Shown here piece after piece: positions 27,247-39,081 of a stretch of DNA of 64,000 nucleotides (positions are counted from its first letter, which is position 1; every line of letters starts with the position of its first letter). Source of the stretch: Halioglobus sp. (GTDB lineage: Bacteria; Pseudomonadota; Gammaproteobacteria; Pseudomonadales; Halieaceae); assembly GCA_029246385.1 (NCBI GenBank), contig JAQWNG010000025.1, positions 1 through 64,000 of the forward strand, read 5' to 3'. Both the position numbers and the translations under genes were made by a program. The notes beneath the pieces are model-generated. The model was not told the origin of the DNA, did no database searches, and was given only the letters and a program-made list of their open reading frames with translations.

Positions 27247-27252
27247 TATAAT
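27247..27252 (+). promoter_or_regulatory. Probable -10 box of the hisBHAF promoter
   Basis: A perfect TATAAT lies 52 bases before the hisB start and about 80 bases beyond the divergent mutY start. The -35 element is not obvious. Confidence 0.45.
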
Positions 27253-27303
27253 ATGGCCCTTCGTGGGGACCCTTGCCCCAGAACTGATCGAGTGGAGAGA
27301 ACG

Positions 27304-27897
27304 ATGGCTGCGCGCAAAGCCACAGTAACGCGAGATACCTTGGAAACGCAGATCACCGTCTCGGTGAACCTGGACGGTTCCGGCAACACGGTGTTTGATA
27401 CCGGCATTCCTTTTTTGGAGCACATGTTGGATCAGATCGCGCGTCACGGCATGGTCGATCTAGACATCAAGGCCAACGGTGATCTGCACATCGATGATCA
27501 TCACACGGTCGAAGACATTGGCATCACTTTAGGGCAAGCCGTCGCCAAGGCAGTGGGCGATAAGAAAGGCATACTCCGTTATGGGCATGCCTATGTGCCA
27601 CTCGACGAGGCGCTTTCGCGGGTAGTCATTGATTTTTCCGGCCGCCCTGGCATCGTATTCCAAGTGCCGTTTACGCGCTCAGCCGTTGGCGGCTTCGATG
27701 TGGATTTATTCATGGAGTTTTTTCAAGGCTTCGTTAATCACGCGCTTGTCACCCTGCACGTGGATAATCTGCGTGGCGACAACAGTCATCACCAGATAGA
27801 GACAGTGTTCAAGGCTTTTGGCCGTGCTATGCGCATGGCCTTGACCGCCGATCCACGGATGGAGGGCATCATGCCCTCGACCAAAGGCGTACTGTAA
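27304..27897 (+). CDS. hisB: Imidazoleglycerol-phosphate dehydratase HisB
   Basis: A 197-residue single-domain HisB, without the phosphatase domain fused to it in enterobacteria. [13 protein letters not shown] and [14 protein letters not shown] supply the metal-binding histidines, repeated in the second half ([13 protein letters not shown]). It converts imidazoleglycerol phosphate to imidazoleacetol phosphate in histidine synthesis. ATG 27304 has GGAGAG about six bases upstream. First gene of hisB-hisH-hisA-hisF. Confidence 0.97.
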   Translation: MAARKATVTRDTLETQITVSVNLDGSGNTVFDTGIPFLEHMLDQIARHGMVDLDIKANGDLHIDDHHTVEDIGITLGQAVAKAVGDKKGILRYGHAYVPLDEALSRVVIDFSGRPGIVFQVPFTRSAVGGFDVDLFMEFFQGFVNHALVTLHVDNLRGDNSHHQIETVFKAFGRAMRMALTADPRMEGIMPSTKGVL

Positions 27898-27912
27898 ACA
27901 GGGATCGTGGGT

Positions 27913-28563
27913 ATGACTGGTATTGTCGCCGTTATTGACTACGGCATGGGTAACCTGCATTCCGTCGCCAGCGCGTTGCAGCATGTAGGCGCGAGTGAGG
28001 TGGTGGTCACCCATGACGCCGATGTGATCCGACAGGCTGATCGCGTGGTGTTTCCCGGCGTAGGCGGCATTCGTGACTGTATATCGGAGATTCGGCGCCT
28101 CAAGTGTGATGAACTTCTGACACAGGCGCTGACGCAGCAGCAGGTGCCTGTGCTGGCAATCTGCGTGGGTCTGCAGGCCCTGATGAGTCGCTCCGAAGAA
28201 AACGGCGGCGTGGATTGTCTGGACACGATTCCCGGAGAGGTTCGTTATTTTGGCAATCCACTGACCGATGCTGAGGGCGCGCGCCTGAAGGTGCCGCATA
28301 TGGGTTGGAACGAGGTGCACCAGACGATGGCGCATCCTCTATGGGCGGGTATTCCCGATAGGACGCGCTTTTACTTTGTACACAGCTATTACGCGCATGC
28401 ATGGGATCGCAGCCTGCTGGCAGGAAGCGTCCAATACGGTGTGAGCGCTGATGCGGCATTGGCTCGCGACAACCTGTTTGCCGTGCAATTTCACCCGGAG
28501 AAAAGTGCTGCTGCCGGGCTGCGGTTGCTGAAAAATTTTTTGGAGTGGAACGGACAATGCTGA
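27913..28563 (+). CDS. hisH: Imidazole glycerol phosphate synthase subunit HisH
   Basis: A 216-residue class I glutamine amidotransferase. It starts [25 protein letters not shown] carries the nucleophile Cys, and [10 protein letters not shown] carries the His-Glu pair. It supplies ammonia to HisF for the fifth step of histidine synthesis. ATG 27913 is preferred; GTG 27907 would add two residues. Its stop overlaps the hisA start by seven bases, so the two are translationally coupled. Confidence 0.97.
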   Translation: MTGIVAVIDYGMGNLHSVASALQHVGASEVVVTHDADVIRQADRVVFPGVGGIRDCISEIRRLKCDELLTQALTQQQVPVLAICVGLQALMSRSEENGGVDCLDTIPGEVRYFGNPLTDAEGARLKVPHMGWNEVHQTMAHPLWAGIPDRTRFYFVHSYYAHAWDRSLLAGSVQYGVSADAALARDNLFAVQFHPEKSAAAGLRLLKNFLEWNGQC

Positions 28564-29294
28564 TCATCCCCGCAATTGATTTAAAAGACGGACAGTGTGT
28601 GCGTCTGCGTCAGGGCCTGATGGATGACAGCACGGTATTTTCTGACGATCCGGTAGCGACGGCGGCACGCTGGGTTGAGGCAGGGTGCCGGCGTTTACAT
28701 TTGGTGGACTTGAACGGCGCTTTTGCCGGTGAGCCTGTAAACGGATCAGTCGTTACCGCCATCGCGGCGGCCTACCCAGATTTGCCGATACAAATCGGTG
28801 GCGGCATCCGCAACCTTGAAACCATTGAGTACTATATTGCCGCCGGGGTCAGCTACGTGATTATCGGCACCAAGGCGATAAAAGAACCGGAATTTGTGGC
28901 CGAGGCCTGCGCGGCGTTCCCCGGTAAAGTGATTGTGGGTCTGGACGCCCGAGATGGGCTCGTTGCCACCGACGGTTGGGCCGAGGTTTCCGAGGTGCGT
29001 GCCGCCGATCTTGCCCGTCGTTTTGAGTCCGACGGTGTCGCGGCTATCGTCTATACCGATATTGCGCGCGACGGCATGATGCAAGGCGTCAACGTTGAAG
29101 CGACCGTTGCGATGGCGCAAGCCTCCAGCATTCCGGTGATCGCCTCCGGCGGTATAACCGACATACAGGATATTCAGGCGTTGATGAACGTCGCACATAC
29201 CGGCATTTGTGGCGCAATTACTGGCCGCGCGATTTATGAAGGCACGTTGGATGTGGCCGACGCACAGCGTTTGTGCGATGAGGGCGCGGTCTAG
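28557..29294 (+). CDS. hisA: ProFAR isomerase HisA
   Basis: A 245-residue TIM barrel that isomerises ProFAR to [20 protein letters not shown] has the catalytic Asp of strand 1, [13 protein letters not shown] the second Asp of strand 5, and QIGGGIR and ASGGI the phosphate-binding loops. The two half-barrels are similar, as is usual. Start ATG 28557 lies within the end of hisH. It runs three bases before hisF. Confidence 0.97.
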   Translation: MLIIPAIDLKDGQCVRLRQGLMDDSTVFSDDPVATAARWVEAGCRRLHLVDLNGAFAGEPVNGSVVTAIAAAYPDLPIQIGGGIRNLETIEYYIAAGVSYVIIGTKAIKEPEFVAEACAAFPGKVIVGLDARDGLVATDGWAEVSEVRAADLARRFESDGVAAIVYTDIARDGMMQGVNVEATVAMAQASSIPVIASGGITDIQDIQALMNVAHTGICGAITGRAIYEGTLDVADAQRLCDEGAV

Positions 29295-29296
29295 CT

Positions 29297-30070
29297 ATGG
29301 CGCTGGCCAAACGTATTATTCCCTGCCTTGACGTGGAGAACGGGCGCGTCGTTAAGGGCGTCAACTTTGTGGATATTCGCGATGCCGGTGATCCGGTGGA
29401 AATCGCTATGCGCTATAACGAGCAGGGCGCTGACGAATTGTGCTTCCTCGATATTACGGCCAGCCACGAGGGGCGTGATACGACAGTCCATACCGTGGAG
29501 CAGATCGCTGAGCACGTGTTCATTCCGCTGACCGTTGGCGGTGGCATTCGCTCGGTGGACGACATCCGCACGATGCTTAACGCCGGTGCTGACAAAGTCA
29601 GTATTAACACGGCCGCCATTCACAACCCCGAACTGGTGCGAGAATCTGCCCAGCGCTTCGGTTCCCAGTGCATCATCGTGGCCATTGATGCCAAGCGAGT
29701 GGACGATGTGGAGGGTCAGCCCCGCTGGGAAATGTTCACCCACGGCGGACGCAACCCAACCGGCATCGATGCGGTTGCATGGGCCGCAAGAATGGCTGAG
29801 CTGGGCGCGGGGGAAATCCTTTTAACCAGTATGGATCGAGACGGCACTAAAAATGGTTTTGAGTTAGGTGTGACGCGCGCGATTACTGATGCGGTTGACA
29901 TTCCAGTGATCGCCTCGGGTGGTGTGGGTGCGCTAGATCACTTTGTTGATGGCGTTATCCGAGGCGGCGCCGATGCGGTATTGGCTGCGAGTATCTTCCA
30001 CTTTGGAGAGTATACCGTGCCACAGGTAAAAGCCTATATGGCTGAACACGGTATTGAGATGCGTCAGTGA
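29297..30070 (+). CDS. hisF: Imidazole glycerol phosphate synthase subunit HisF
   Basis: A 257-residue TIM barrel. [17 protein letters not shown] carries catalytic Asp11, and [14 protein letters not shown] carries Asp130. [11 protein letters not shown] and [11 protein letters not shown] bind the two phosphates. With HisH it makes imidazole glycerol phosphate and AICAR. Last gene of the his cluster, only two bases after hisA; no strong terminator is visible before the convergent protease gene. Confidence 0.97.
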   Translation: MALAKRIIPCLDVENGRVVKGVNFVDIRDAGDPVEIAMRYNEQGADELCFLDITASHEGRDTTVHTVEQIAEHVFIPLTVGGGIRSVDDIRTMLNAGADKVSINTAAIHNPELVRESAQRFGSQCIIVAIDAKRVDDVEGQPRWEMFTHGGRNPTGIDAVAWAARMAELGAGEILLTSMDRDGTKNGFELGVTRAITDAVDIPVIASGGVGALDHFVDGVIRGGADAVLAASIFHFGEYTVPQVKAYMAEHGIEMRQ

Positions 30071-30140
30071 CAGGCGGTCTTTGTTACGCATTTTTTTTCG
30101 TTATTAATCGGGGTATAGATTCCGGCCCGCTCCAATACGC

Positions 30141-31454
30141 TCAGGGCATCTTCTGTGCTTTGGTTTGCACGTTCTGCTCATGTAACCGAAGAATATTCAG
30201 GCCTTTTAATAGTGCAAGAGCTTCATACAATTGATTGTCATCGGTGAGCAACTCTTGGTTGACGACGCCTTTCCTGTTTTGCTCGATACCGTTTGCGTTG
30301 CTGAGATGCCCTGACAGGTCGGCTTCGCTGACACGCGGCGTGTTGTCATAGGCGGTGATAGTCGCGCGTTCAACGATAATGTCGGGCACGATGCCTGCGG
30401 CCTGAATAGAGCGACCGTTGGGCGTAAAGTATCGTGCCGTAGTGAGTTTGATCGCGCGTGAGTCCGACATTGACAGCACGGTTTGCACTGATCCTTTGCC
30501 AAAACTTTGAGTGCCCATAATGACGGCGCGGCTGTGATCTTGCAGGGCGCCGGCAACAATTTCTGAAGCACTGGCCGAGCCTTGATTGATTAGCACGACA
30601 ATAGGCACACCGCCAGAGGCATCGAAGGGAGCGGCGTCATAGCGTGCATCGGAGCCGTTGACCCGCCCTTCTGTGTAGACCACATTACCCTCATCCATAA
30701 ACAGGCCCGCCACATCAACACTTGCGCCCAAAATACCACCAGGGTTGTTGCGCAGGTCCAGCACGAGTCCCTTCAGCGTCCCTTCTGAGAGCAGCTTATC
30801 CAGCGCTTTCTGCACGGCCGCACCTGTGCCTTGTTGAAACTGGGCTATGCGGATATAACCGTAACCGGGCGCTAGCAAGCGCTGCCGTACGCTGGCCACT
30901 TTAATCGTATTGCGCACCAGCGTAACTTTGAAAGGTTCACGAGTGCCGGGTCGGCCGATAGAGAGCACGATTTCACTGCCTTTAGGGCCGCGCATCAAGT
31001 CGATAGCCTTGTTTAAAGACATACCCTTTACGGGAACGTTATCCAGTTTAAGAATGATGTCGCCACTTTGCAGACCTGCTTCGGCTGCCGGCGAGCCATC
31101 GATAGGCGCGATGATTTTTATATAGCCATTTTCCGTTCCCACTTCTAAGCCTAGTCCGGTGAATTCGCCAGACGTGGCATCTTGCAGTCCCTGGTAAGCG
31201 TCCTGTGTCAGATACATCGAGTGCGGGTCGAGGCCCATCAACATGCCTTCGATAGCGAACTCGAGTAGTGCGCTGTCATCAATCTCTTCGACATAGCCCG
31301 TTCGAATTTGGTTGAACACTTCCGCAAAGGTGCGCAGTTCGTCTAACGGCAGTGCTGCCTGCTCCTCTGCCGCGGGCAGTGAAACAGAAACCGCCAGTGC
31401 GAGCGCTGCAGTAATGATTTTCAGTGTAGGGCGGGATCGAGAATTAAAGCGCAT
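30141..31454 (-). CDS. S41-family carboxy-terminal processing protease
   Basis: A 437-residue periplasmic protease of the CtpA/Prc type. A signal peptide (ITAALALAVSVSLPAA) leads to a helical domain, a PDZ domain (GLGLEVGTENGYIKIIAPID..., about 80-170) and a Ser/Lys catalytic core with NQGSASASEIVAGAL and TQSFGKGSVQ. ATG 31454 is chosen; an upstream in-frame start at 31520 would put 22 polar residues before the signal peptide. The order gpmI-envC-S41 protease is conserved in gammaproteobacteria and links it to envelope and cell-division functions. Confidence 0.93.
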   Translation of the reverse strand: MRFNSRSRPTLKIITAALALAVSVSLPAAEEQAALPLDELRTFAEVFNQIRTGYVEEIDDSALLEFAIEGMLMGLDPHSMYLTQDAYQGLQDATSGEFTGLGLEVGTENGYIKIIAPIDGSPAAEAGLQSGDIILKLDNVPVKGMSLNKAIDLMRGPKGSEIVLSIGRPGTREPFKVTLVRNTIKVASVRQRLLAPGYGYIRIAQFQQGTGAAVQKALDKLLSEGTLKGLVLDLRNNPGGILGASVDVAGLFMDEGNVVYTEGRVNGSDARYDAAPFDASGGVPIVVLINQGSASASEIVAGALQDHSRAVIMGTQSFGKGSVQTVLSMSDSRAIKLTTARYFTPNGRSIQAAGIVPDIIVERATITAYDNTPRVSEADLSGHLSNANGIEQNRKGVVNQELLTDDNQLYEALALLKGLNILRLHEQNVQTKAQKMP

Positions 31455-31541
31455 GGATGTCGTCTGCAAATCGTTGGCTTGAAGGCTACAGTTTACCTCA
31501 TTCTTTATTGAAAATGGCATCTGCGGTGGCGCGCATCAGCG

Positions 31542-32717
31542 TCAGCTTTTACACCAATTGGCCGGATTGGTGGGTTTACCGTTATGTCGAACCTCGAAAT
31601 ATACGGCTGTCTGCTCCATACCCGCACTGTTACCGACGGTGCTGACAGGACTACCGGCCGTGACCCACTCGCCGACTTCCCGCAATAAGCTGTCGTTATG
31701 TGCGTAGAGACTCATGTAGCCGTCACCGTGATCGATAATTAGCAGCAGACCAGACCCTCGCAACCAGTCGGCATAGACCACGCGGCCATGATGAATGGCG
31801 TTGACCGCAGTGCCTTTTTCAGCGGTTATCGTTATACCTTGCCACTGCATTTTGCCGGCGTTGCGTGAACGGCCAAATTGATTGGTTTGCTTGCCGTTTA
31901 CTGGCCATGCCATGCTACCTTTCGCGCTAGCAAACGTTGCGTAGTTAGCGGGGACATCTAAGTCGACGATGACCTCTTCGATGGCCTGTAAAAGATCTTC
32001 AAGTTGTTGTCGGTCTAGCTGTTTCTGTTTAAGTTGCGCGCTGCTGCTACTGATGCTTTGTGCCAGTTGAGTCACGGCCTGTTTGCGCTCGGCTTGCGCT
32101 GTGTTGAGATTAACCTGCTGCTGTTCCAGCGTTTGGCCGCGGGCTTCAATCTCCGCCACGGTAATATCAATGCGTCGTTGCAGCGCCACCAGTTGACGCA
32201 GATTCTCCCGATATTCCCCAATCATGGTGTTGCGCGCTTGAAAAAAATAGCGGTAGTAGCCCAGCGAGCGGGCCATCGTATGCGGACTTTTTTGGCTCAA
32301 TAGCACTTTGATTTGTCCTTGACGCCCGACTTGCCACGCAGTTTTCAGTTCCACGGCAATACGTGCCTGTTGCTCGTCGCGCGCCTTCTCATGCACAGTG
32401 CGCTGTTCTTTCAGATCGACCAACTCCCTGTTGCTGTTTGCAAATGCCCGTTGATTCTTAGCGATCTCGCGCTGCAGCGTTCCCAGTTCGACTTCGGCTT
32501 GTTTCAGCTGCGTTTGCAGTGCTGTCTGGCGCTGGCTGGCCATGGATATTTCCGCTGTGATGCGGCTTATGTCGACGTCAAGTTGTTGCAGTTGCTGCCG
32601 CGTTTCCTCTTCATCCGATTGCGCTGCGCTCTGACATGATAAGCTGAAGAATAGCAGGGTAAATAGTATTTTCCACGGGGTACGCAGTGCCAGAGCTGGC
32701 CCAAGCATATTAGACAT
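31542..32717 (-). CDS. envC: Murein hydrolase activator EnvC
   Basis: A 391-residue periplasmic protein. A signal peptide (ILFTLLFFSLSCQSAAQ) precedes a long coiled coil (about 40-250) and a C-terminal LytM/M23 domain (SMAWPVNGKQTNQFG... to NPANWCKS). The LytM metal ligands are not complete, as in EnvC, which activates the amidases AmiA/AmiB at the septum instead of cutting murein. ATG 32717 has GAGG nine bases upstream. It probably shares a transcript with gpmI (30 bases before it). Confidence 0.92.
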   Translation of the reverse strand: MSNMLGPALALRTPWKILFTLLFFSLSCQSAAQSDEEETRQQLQQLDVDISRITAEISMASQRQTALQTQLKQAEVELGTLQREIAKNQRAFANSNRELVDLKEQRTVHEKARDEQQARIAVELKTAWQVGRQGQIKVLLSQKSPHTMARSLGYYRYFFQARNTMIGEYRENLRQLVALQRRIDITVAEIEARGQTLEQQQVNLNTAQAERKQAVTQLAQSISSSSAQLKQKQLDRQQLEDLLQAIEEVIVDLDVPANYATFASAKGSMAWPVNGKQTNQFGRSRNAGKMQWQGITITAEKGTAVNAIHHGRVVYADWLRGSGLLLIIDHGDGYMSLYAHNDSLLREVGEWVTAGSPVSTVGNSAGMEQTAVYFEVRHNGKPTNPANWCKS

Positions 32718-32747
32718 CGGTGCAGCCTCGGTAAATGTGTCTAGAGG

Positions 32748-34304
32748 TCAAGTGCGCTTAGTTAGCAGACTGCTGCCCGTCATTTCTGGCGGCTGCGGCA
32801 GTTCCATTAAGGCGAGCAAGGTCGGCGCGATATCAGCTAAAATTCCACCGGAGGGTTTCAGCTCCGCTTGTTTTTGCCCGATATAGAGAAGGGGCACCAG
32901 CTCTGTGGTATGTTGAGTGTGCGTTTGGCCTGAATCATGATCGGCCATCTGCTCACAGTTACCGTGGTCAGCGGTCACTAAGGCTTGGCCTCCGGCTTCA
33001 AGCAGGGCATGTTCTATTCTTCCCAAGCACACGTCCAGCGCCTCCACCGCTTTGACCGCGGCATCGAATACGCCGGTGTGCCCCACCATATCGCCGTTTG
33101 CGTAGTTACAAACGATAAGATCGTATTTGCCGGAGGTGATGGCCTGCACGAGATTGTCAGTTACCTCGGGCGCGCTCATCTCTGGCTTGAGATCATAGGT
33201 TGCAACATCCGGCGAAGGAATTAACTGTCGATCCTCGCCCGGAAACACCGTCTCGCAGCCGCCGCTGAAAAAAAACGTCACGTGGGCGTACTTTTCTGTC
33301 TCAGCGATGCGTAATTGGGTCATGTGGCGTTGAGACAGATAATCACCCAGCACGTTCTCCAGTATTTCCGGGGCGAAAGCGCAGCTGGTCTCTATGTCTG
33401 CGGCATACTCCGTCGCCGTCACGAAAACTGCTAACGCCGGCACCGTGCTGCGCTGGAATTCATCGAAATCTTGGCCGACGAATGCCCGGGTTAACTGCCT
33501 TGCGCGGTCTGAGCGAAAGTTCATAAACATGACGCTGTCGTTGTCTCCGATAAGAGCGGGCTGTTGCTGTTCGTTGCAGATAATGGTGGGCAGCACAAAT
33601 TCATCACTTTCACCACGCTGGTAAGCCGCAGCGAGCGCTTCGCTACTATTGCCTGACCGGTATTGTGAGGCACCCTCTGTGAGGAGTGCATAGGTGCGTT
33701 CAATGCGATCCCAGCGGTTATCCCTGTCCATTGCGTAATAGCGGCCACATATACTGGCTGTGCGGCCGCAGCCAAGCTCTGCGAACAGGGCATCCGCCTT
33801 CTCCAGAGAGGACGCCGCGCTGCGCGGTGGCGTATCGCGTCCGTCAAGAAAGGCGTGCAGATACACCCTTTGACAGCCGCGTGTAGCAGCCAGACGGATG
33901 GCGGCGAAAATCTGTTGTTCGTGGCTGTGAACGCCTCCTGGTGATAAAAGCCCGATCACATGGACTGCACCGCCCGCTGCAGCGGCCTTGTCGATCGCCC
34001 CGGTGAAGGCGGTATTATGGTTGAAACTGCCATCTTTTATTGCAGCGTCGATGCGTGAGATATTCTGATAGATCACGCGGCCTGACCCCAAGCTCATGTG
34101 GCCGACTTCGGAATTTCCCATTTGACCGCCGGGGAGCCCCACGTCTTCGCCAGAGGCGGAGATCAGCGCATGCGGAGCTTCCGCCCACAGTCGATCCCAG
34201 ACTGGCGTGGAGGCATTGGCAATGGCATTATCTTGTGTCTCTTCACGGTGGCCCCAGCCATCGAGAACGATTAAGGCAGTGGGTGTTTTGTGACGTGCGG
34301 GCAT
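32748..34304 (-). CDS. gpmI: 2,3-bisphosphoglycerate-independent phosphoglycerate mutase
   Basis: A 518-residue alkaline-phosphatase-fold enzyme of glycolysis. [20 protein letters not shown] is the family opening with the first metal Asp. [12 protein letters not shown] carries the phosphorylated Ser, [11 protein letters not shown] the substrate loop, and [10 protein letters not shown] and [10 protein letters not shown] the second metal site. Length is as usual (about 510). It is divergent from the rhodanese gene. Confidence 0.97.
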   Translation of the reverse strand: MPARHKTPTALIVLDGWGHREETQDNAIANASTPVWDRLWAEAPHALISASGEDVGLPGGQMGNSEVGHMSLGSGRVIYQNISRIDAAIKDGSFNHNTAFTGAIDKAAAAGGAVHVIGLLSPGGVHSHEQQIFAAIRLAATRGCQRVYLHAFLDGRDTPPRSAASSLEKADALFAELGCGRTASICGRYYAMDRDNRWDRIERTYALLTEGASQYRSGNSSEALAAAYQRGESDEFVLPTIICNEQQQPALIGDNDSVMFMNFRSDRARQLTRAFVGQDFDEFQRSTVPALAVFVTATEYAADIETSCAFAPEILENVLGDYLSQRHMTQLRIAETEKYAHVTFFFSGGCETVFPGEDRQLIPSPDVATYDLKPEMSAPEVTDNLVQAITSGKYDLIVCNYANGDMVGHTGVFDAAVKAVEALDVCLGRIEHALLEAGGQALVTADHGNCEQMADHDSGQTHTQHTTELVPLLYIGQKQAELKPSGGILADIAPTLLALMELPQPPEMTGSSLLTKRT

Positions 34305-34552
34305 GTAGATTCTCGACCGGTCAAAATGTTAACGAGCCTTATTTTAACCTTTCTGAGAGGTCAGCGCATCGTCTCTGTAGCTGCTTGGTGGGGCCTGACG
34401 CCGATAGCCCCTCAGGGCTGGTTGCGCCTTGGCAGACCCTGTATACTCGTCACGCGTTTTGTAGCTGAATGGTGTTTGGTGACATCATCAGCGTGCGCAG
34501 CGCTATCACAATAGCCGTACATCCTCCTTTCAAGGGATCAGTTAACGACATC

Positions 34553-34966
34553 ATGGCACTATTTTTTGAATTTCTGTCGCAGCAATACCTTTTGGTGGGT
34601 GCGCTTTTGGTTGTTGTCATCATGTTGATCCTGCATGAGTCCCGTAAGTCTGGCCCAGCAGTTACGCCACAGCAGGCAATTACAATGGTGAACGCTGACG
34701 ACGGCACGTTTTTGGATCTGCGTGATGCTGCGGAATTTAAGAAAGGGCATATCGTCGGAGCGATAAATATCCCGGCTGCGAAACTGCCGGGCCGCATGGT
34801 GGAGCTTGAAAAATTAAAAGCTAAACCCATCGTGCTGGTATGCAAAATGGGGCAGCAGTCCGGTGCCGCAAGCAAACAGCTGAAGGCTGAAAACTATGAA
34901 CAAGTTTATAAAATGACCGGTGGGATGATGGAGTGGGGTAACTTGCAACTGCCCACGGTCAGCTAA
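34553..34966 (+). CDS. Membrane-anchored rhodanese-like protein (YibN type)
   Basis: A 137-residue protein with one N-terminal membrane helix (YLLVGALLVVVIMLILH) and a rhodanese domain. FLDLRDAAEFKKGHIVGAINI and LVCKMGQQSGAA are its landmarks; the Cys of the second is the persulfide-carrying residue. ATG 34553 is preferred to an upstream frame at 34469, which would delay the membrane helix. The rhodanese-grxC-secB order is conserved and ties it to thiol chemistry at the membrane. Sulfur acceptor unknown. Confidence 0.9.
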   Translation: MALFFEFLSQQYLLVGALLVVVIMLILHESRKSGPAVTPQQAITMVNADDGTFLDLRDAAEFKKGHIVGAINIPAAKLPGRMVELEKLKAKPIVLVCKMGQQSGAASKQLKAENYEQVYKMTGGMMEWGNLQLPTVS

Positions 34967-34971
34967 CCCGA

Positions 34972-35253
34972 TTGTCTACTACGCGTCCTACTGTCACTCT
35001 TTATACGACACGCTTCTGCCCTTACTGTGTTCGGGCCAAACGTGTATTGGACCAAAAAGGTGTTAACTACAGGGAGATCGCGGTAGACAACGATCCGGGG
35101 TTGCGCCGAGAGATGGCAAACCTCAGCGGCGCCACATCTGTCCCGCAGATATGGATAGGCAAAGACCACATAGGTGGCTGCGACGAAATGCTGTTATTGG
35201 AGCGGCAGGGTCGCCTGGACGGACTGATTAAGCGGGCGCTCGCCGCGCCCTGA
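34972..35253 (+). CDS. grxC: Glutaredoxin 3
   Basis: A 93-residue glutaredoxin with the CPYC active site (TTRFCPYCVRAKRVLDQKG), cis-Pro TSVPQIWIG and the glutathione-binding GGCDEM. It reduces disulfides with glutathione. The start is TTG 34972, five bases after the rhodanese stop; no ATG lies between it and the active site, so a weak start is implied. Fits the conserved rhodanese-grxC-secB set. Confidence 0.96.
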   Translation: MSTTRPTVTLYTTRFCPYCVRAKRVLDQKGVNYREIAVDNDPGLRREMANLSGATSVPQIWIGKDHIGGCDEMLLLERQGRLDGLIKRALAAP

Positions 35254-35282
35254 TTTTTTGACAAGCGTAGGAGTATGACCTT

Positions 35283-35774
35283 ATGGCCGATGAACCGGTA
35301 GCAAGCGAGCAGCAACCGCCTCAGCAGCAGTTTTTAATGCAGCGCATTTACATTAAGGATTTGTCTTTTGAGTCGCCTGCAACGCCGCTTTTGTTCAAAA
35401 AGCAGTGGCAGCCCAAAATTAGCGTTGATCTAAACACCAAAGGCGAAGCCATTGATGAACAGGGCAACTTTGAGGTTATCCTAACGATTACGATTATCGC
35501 TAAACTAGAAGAAGAGGCGGCCTTTCTGATCGAATTACAACAGGCCGGTATTTTTGCTATCCTGGGGTTTGAGGGTGAGCAACTTCGCCGGATGCTCGCG
35601 ACGGCAGCGCCGAATGTGCTGTTCCCCTATGCAAGAGAGACTATCGATTCAATTTGTGTGAAAGGTGGCTTTCCTGCGTTGATGCTGGCGCCGGTAAGTT
35701 TTGAAGCGCTGTATCAGCAGGCCCTCCAGCAGGCTCAAGCAGGATCTGATACCGCTGCAGCAGCGACACACTAA
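35283..35774 (+). CDS. secB: Protein-export chaperone SecB
   Basis: A 163-residue acidic protein. MQRIYIKDLSFESP and the later AGIFAIL, LFPYARETIDSICVKGGFPALML are the conserved SecB segments. It binds unfolded preproteins as a tetramer and hands them to SecA. A GGAG lies nine to twelve bases before ATG 35283. The N-terminal Gln/Pro-rich lead is common in marine homologues. Confidence 0.97.
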   Translation: MADEPVASEQQPPQQQFLMQRIYIKDLSFESPATPLLFKKQWQPKISVDLNTKGEAIDEQGNFEVILTITIIAKLEEEAAFLIELQQAGIFAILGFEGEQLRRMLATAAPNVLFPYARETIDSICVKGGFPALMLAPVSFEALYQQALQQAQAGSDTAAAATH

Positions 35775-35829
35775 GCCGATTAGGGCGCCATCGTCATGTT
35801 CCTGCCCTGAAATAAAAGCTGTTTAATGA

Positions 35830-35845
35830 AAGTAAGCGCTTACTT
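35830..35845. promoter_or_regulatory. Perfect 16-bp palindrome at the 3' junction of secB and trmL
   Basis: AAGTAAGCGCTTACTT has no spacer and overlaps the trmL stop codon. It resembles operators of TetR-type dimers but lies between two convergent 3' ends, where no promoter is expected. Confidence 0.4.
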
Positions 35846-36308
35846 ACACTAGTTCTGGAAAGTCCAACTGGCGCAAGCCCTCGTAGATTATCAAGGCCGC
35901 AGCGTTGCTCAGATTGAGGCTGCGGCTATTCGCCCTCATCGGAATACGGAGGGTGTACTCGGGCCCTAAGTAATTCAATATGCTCGTGGGCAGTCCACGG
36001 GTTTCTGGGCCAAACAAGATCGCATCACCCCGTTGATACTGTATTCGATGATAGGCTGTTTCGCCTTTGGTGGTCGCGGCGAAGATTCTTGGATGACCCT
36101 GTCCCTGACTGAAGCTTTCGAGGCTGGGGTAAAGTTGCACTTGGGCGAATTCACGGTAGTCCAGCCCCGCACGGCGCAACTTTTTATCGTCTAGATCAAA
36201 ACCCAACGGCTCAATTAGGTGGAGCGAGCAGCCCGTATTGGCGCACAGTCGAATAATATTACCTGTGTTGGGAGGAATCTCCGGCTCAAACAGGACGATT
36301 TTCAGCAT
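35844..36308 (-). CDS. trmL: tRNA (cytidine(34)-2'-O)-methyltransferase TrmL
   Basis: A 154-residue SPOUT methyltransferase with a trefoil knot. PEIPPNTGNIIRLCANTG is motif 1, LFGPETRGLP motif 2 and RIPMRANSRSLNLSNAAALIIYE motif 3, as in YibK/TrmL. It methylates the wobble base of tRNA-Leu isoacceptors using SAM. Convergent with secB. Confidence 0.95.
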   Translation of the reverse strand: MLKIVLFEPEIPPNTGNIIRLCANTGCSLHLIEPLGFDLDDKKLRRAGLDYREFAQVQLYPSLESFSQGQGHPRIFAATTKGETAYHRIQYQRGDAILFGPETRGLPTSILNYLGPEYTLRIPMRANSRSLNLSNAAALIIYEGLRQLDFPELV

Positions 36309-36319
36309 AGTCTAAGCGC

Positions 36320-37715
<1,396 letters not shown>

Positions 37716-37723
<8 letters not shown>

Positions 37724-38780
37724 CGTGTGTATCCATGGGGAGGTAGAGAGTGAATCGGGTTTCTCCGGGCCGACTATCACATTCCAGTGCGCCCCCGTGG
37801 AGATAAATGATGGACTGAGCAATGGATAATCCCAGACCGGTGCCATCGGCGCGGCCAGTCACCATAGGTGTGAACACAGCAGGTATCAGATCGGCGGGTA
37901 TTCCTGGGCCGTTATCGATAATGTCTATGCGGCACACCAGCCGATGCAGTGTTGCGCCGATAGTGAACTGCCGCTGTGAGCGGCTGCGCAGAATGATCTC
38001 GCAGTGATCCAGAGCTGGCGCAGCCGCCTGCAGTGCGTTGCGCATGATATTGAGCACTGCCTGAATCAGCTGTGCTCTATCGCAGTGAAACTCTGGCAAG
38101 CTAGGGTCATAGTCTCGTTTGACGATGACTCGATTGCCCGACTCGGCCGTAATCAGATTACGTACATGCTCGATAATTTCATGGATATTAAGCAGCTCCG
38201 TAGCCAATTGTCGGTTGGGGCCTAGCAATCGATCGACGAGGTCGCGCAGGCGGTCAGCCTCGCGGATAATGACGTCGGTGTACTCGGCTAACGCTGCATT
38301 GGGTAATTCCTTGGCTAATAGCTGCGCTGCTCCGCGCACGCCGCCTAACGGGTTTTTAATTTCATGGGCCAGACCACGGATGAGCGCTCGGCTGGTTTCT
38401 TGGGCGTGTTGTGCATTTTCATGTCGGCTGATGTTCAGTAACCGTTCAACCGCCGTCAGCTCAACCACCAATTTGAATGCACCGTCACCATCGAGAACAG
38501 GCGTGGTGATGATATCGACACGAATGTCCTGTCCGGAGACTAATAACAGGGAAACACCGCGGCTAGCATGGGGCATATTATTTGCTAGCGCATGCTGTAG
38601 GCTCTCCAACCAGTCTGCGGAGCGCAATATTAGGTTCCCAGCGTGTTGCCCAATACAGCGCGCTTCTGACGTTTCTAGCAGCGCCTGACCCGCGGCGTTG
38701 ACTGCCACGATCCTTAGATTCGCGTCCAGCGCCACGATGCCCGTACTAATGCTGTCGAGTAGCCCCCGAAGTTGTTTCAT
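37716..38780 (-). CDS. ntrB: Nitrogen-regulation sensor kinase NtrB
   Basis: A 354-residue cytoplasmic histidine kinase. A PAS domain (about 10-110, ISTGIVALDANLRIVAVNAAG) precedes the H-box LIRGLAHEIKNPLGG with the phosphorylated His and the ATPase boxes HEIIEHV..., DNGPGIP and DGTGLGLSI. ATG 38780 has GAGG five bases upstream and gives the usual length; 38918 would add 46 residues. PII should control it. A sigma-54-like promoter and an NtrC dyad lie upstream. Confidence 0.95.
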
Positions 38781-38872
38781 TTTTGCCTCATGATCGGGTC
38801 GAATCTCGCATATTCTAGTGTTCAACCTTAATGCGATCGTTTCGGTACGCCTTTCTATTAACCACAGTGCTT

Positions 38873-38887
38873 GCAAAAATTGGGCCA
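38873..38887 (-). promoter_or_regulatory. Sigma-54-like promoter of ntrBC
   Basis: On the minus strand TGGCCC-N5-TTGC matches the consensus TGGCAC-N5-TTGC at nine of ten positions and lies about 90 bases before the ntrB start. Confidence 0.5.
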
Positions 38888-39039
38888 TAATGGCGTAGCC
38901 GCCGTTACGAAGGGCCAAAATACCGGCGCACTTATCGTGTAGGCGGCAAAACTAAGCGCTCAGGGCGGCGGTTAGTGAGCAATTTGGGCGTTGGACAGAG
39001 GTCGGTTGATTATTGAGAAAGCCCTAACGCCTACTTTTC

Positions 39040-39054
39040 GCACCATAATGGTGC
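39040..39054. promoter_or_regulatory. NtrC-binding dyad upstream of ntrB
   Basis: GCACC-ATAAT-GGTGC is a perfect inverted repeat with the NtrC-site spacing of five; it extends one base on each side (C...G). It lies about 150 bases upstream of the ntrBC sigma-54-like promoter, a usual enhancer distance. Confidence 0.7.
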
Positions 39055-39081
39055 GCCAGTGATCAGGCGCTGTCCAGCATT

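Larger units (their letters stand above)
38781..39081. other. ntrBC control region
   Basis: A 301-base region between ntrB and the DUF4124 gene, which are transcribed in the same direction. It contains a sigma-54-like promoter (38873-38887) and a perfect NtrC dyad (39040-39054). Confidence 0.6.
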
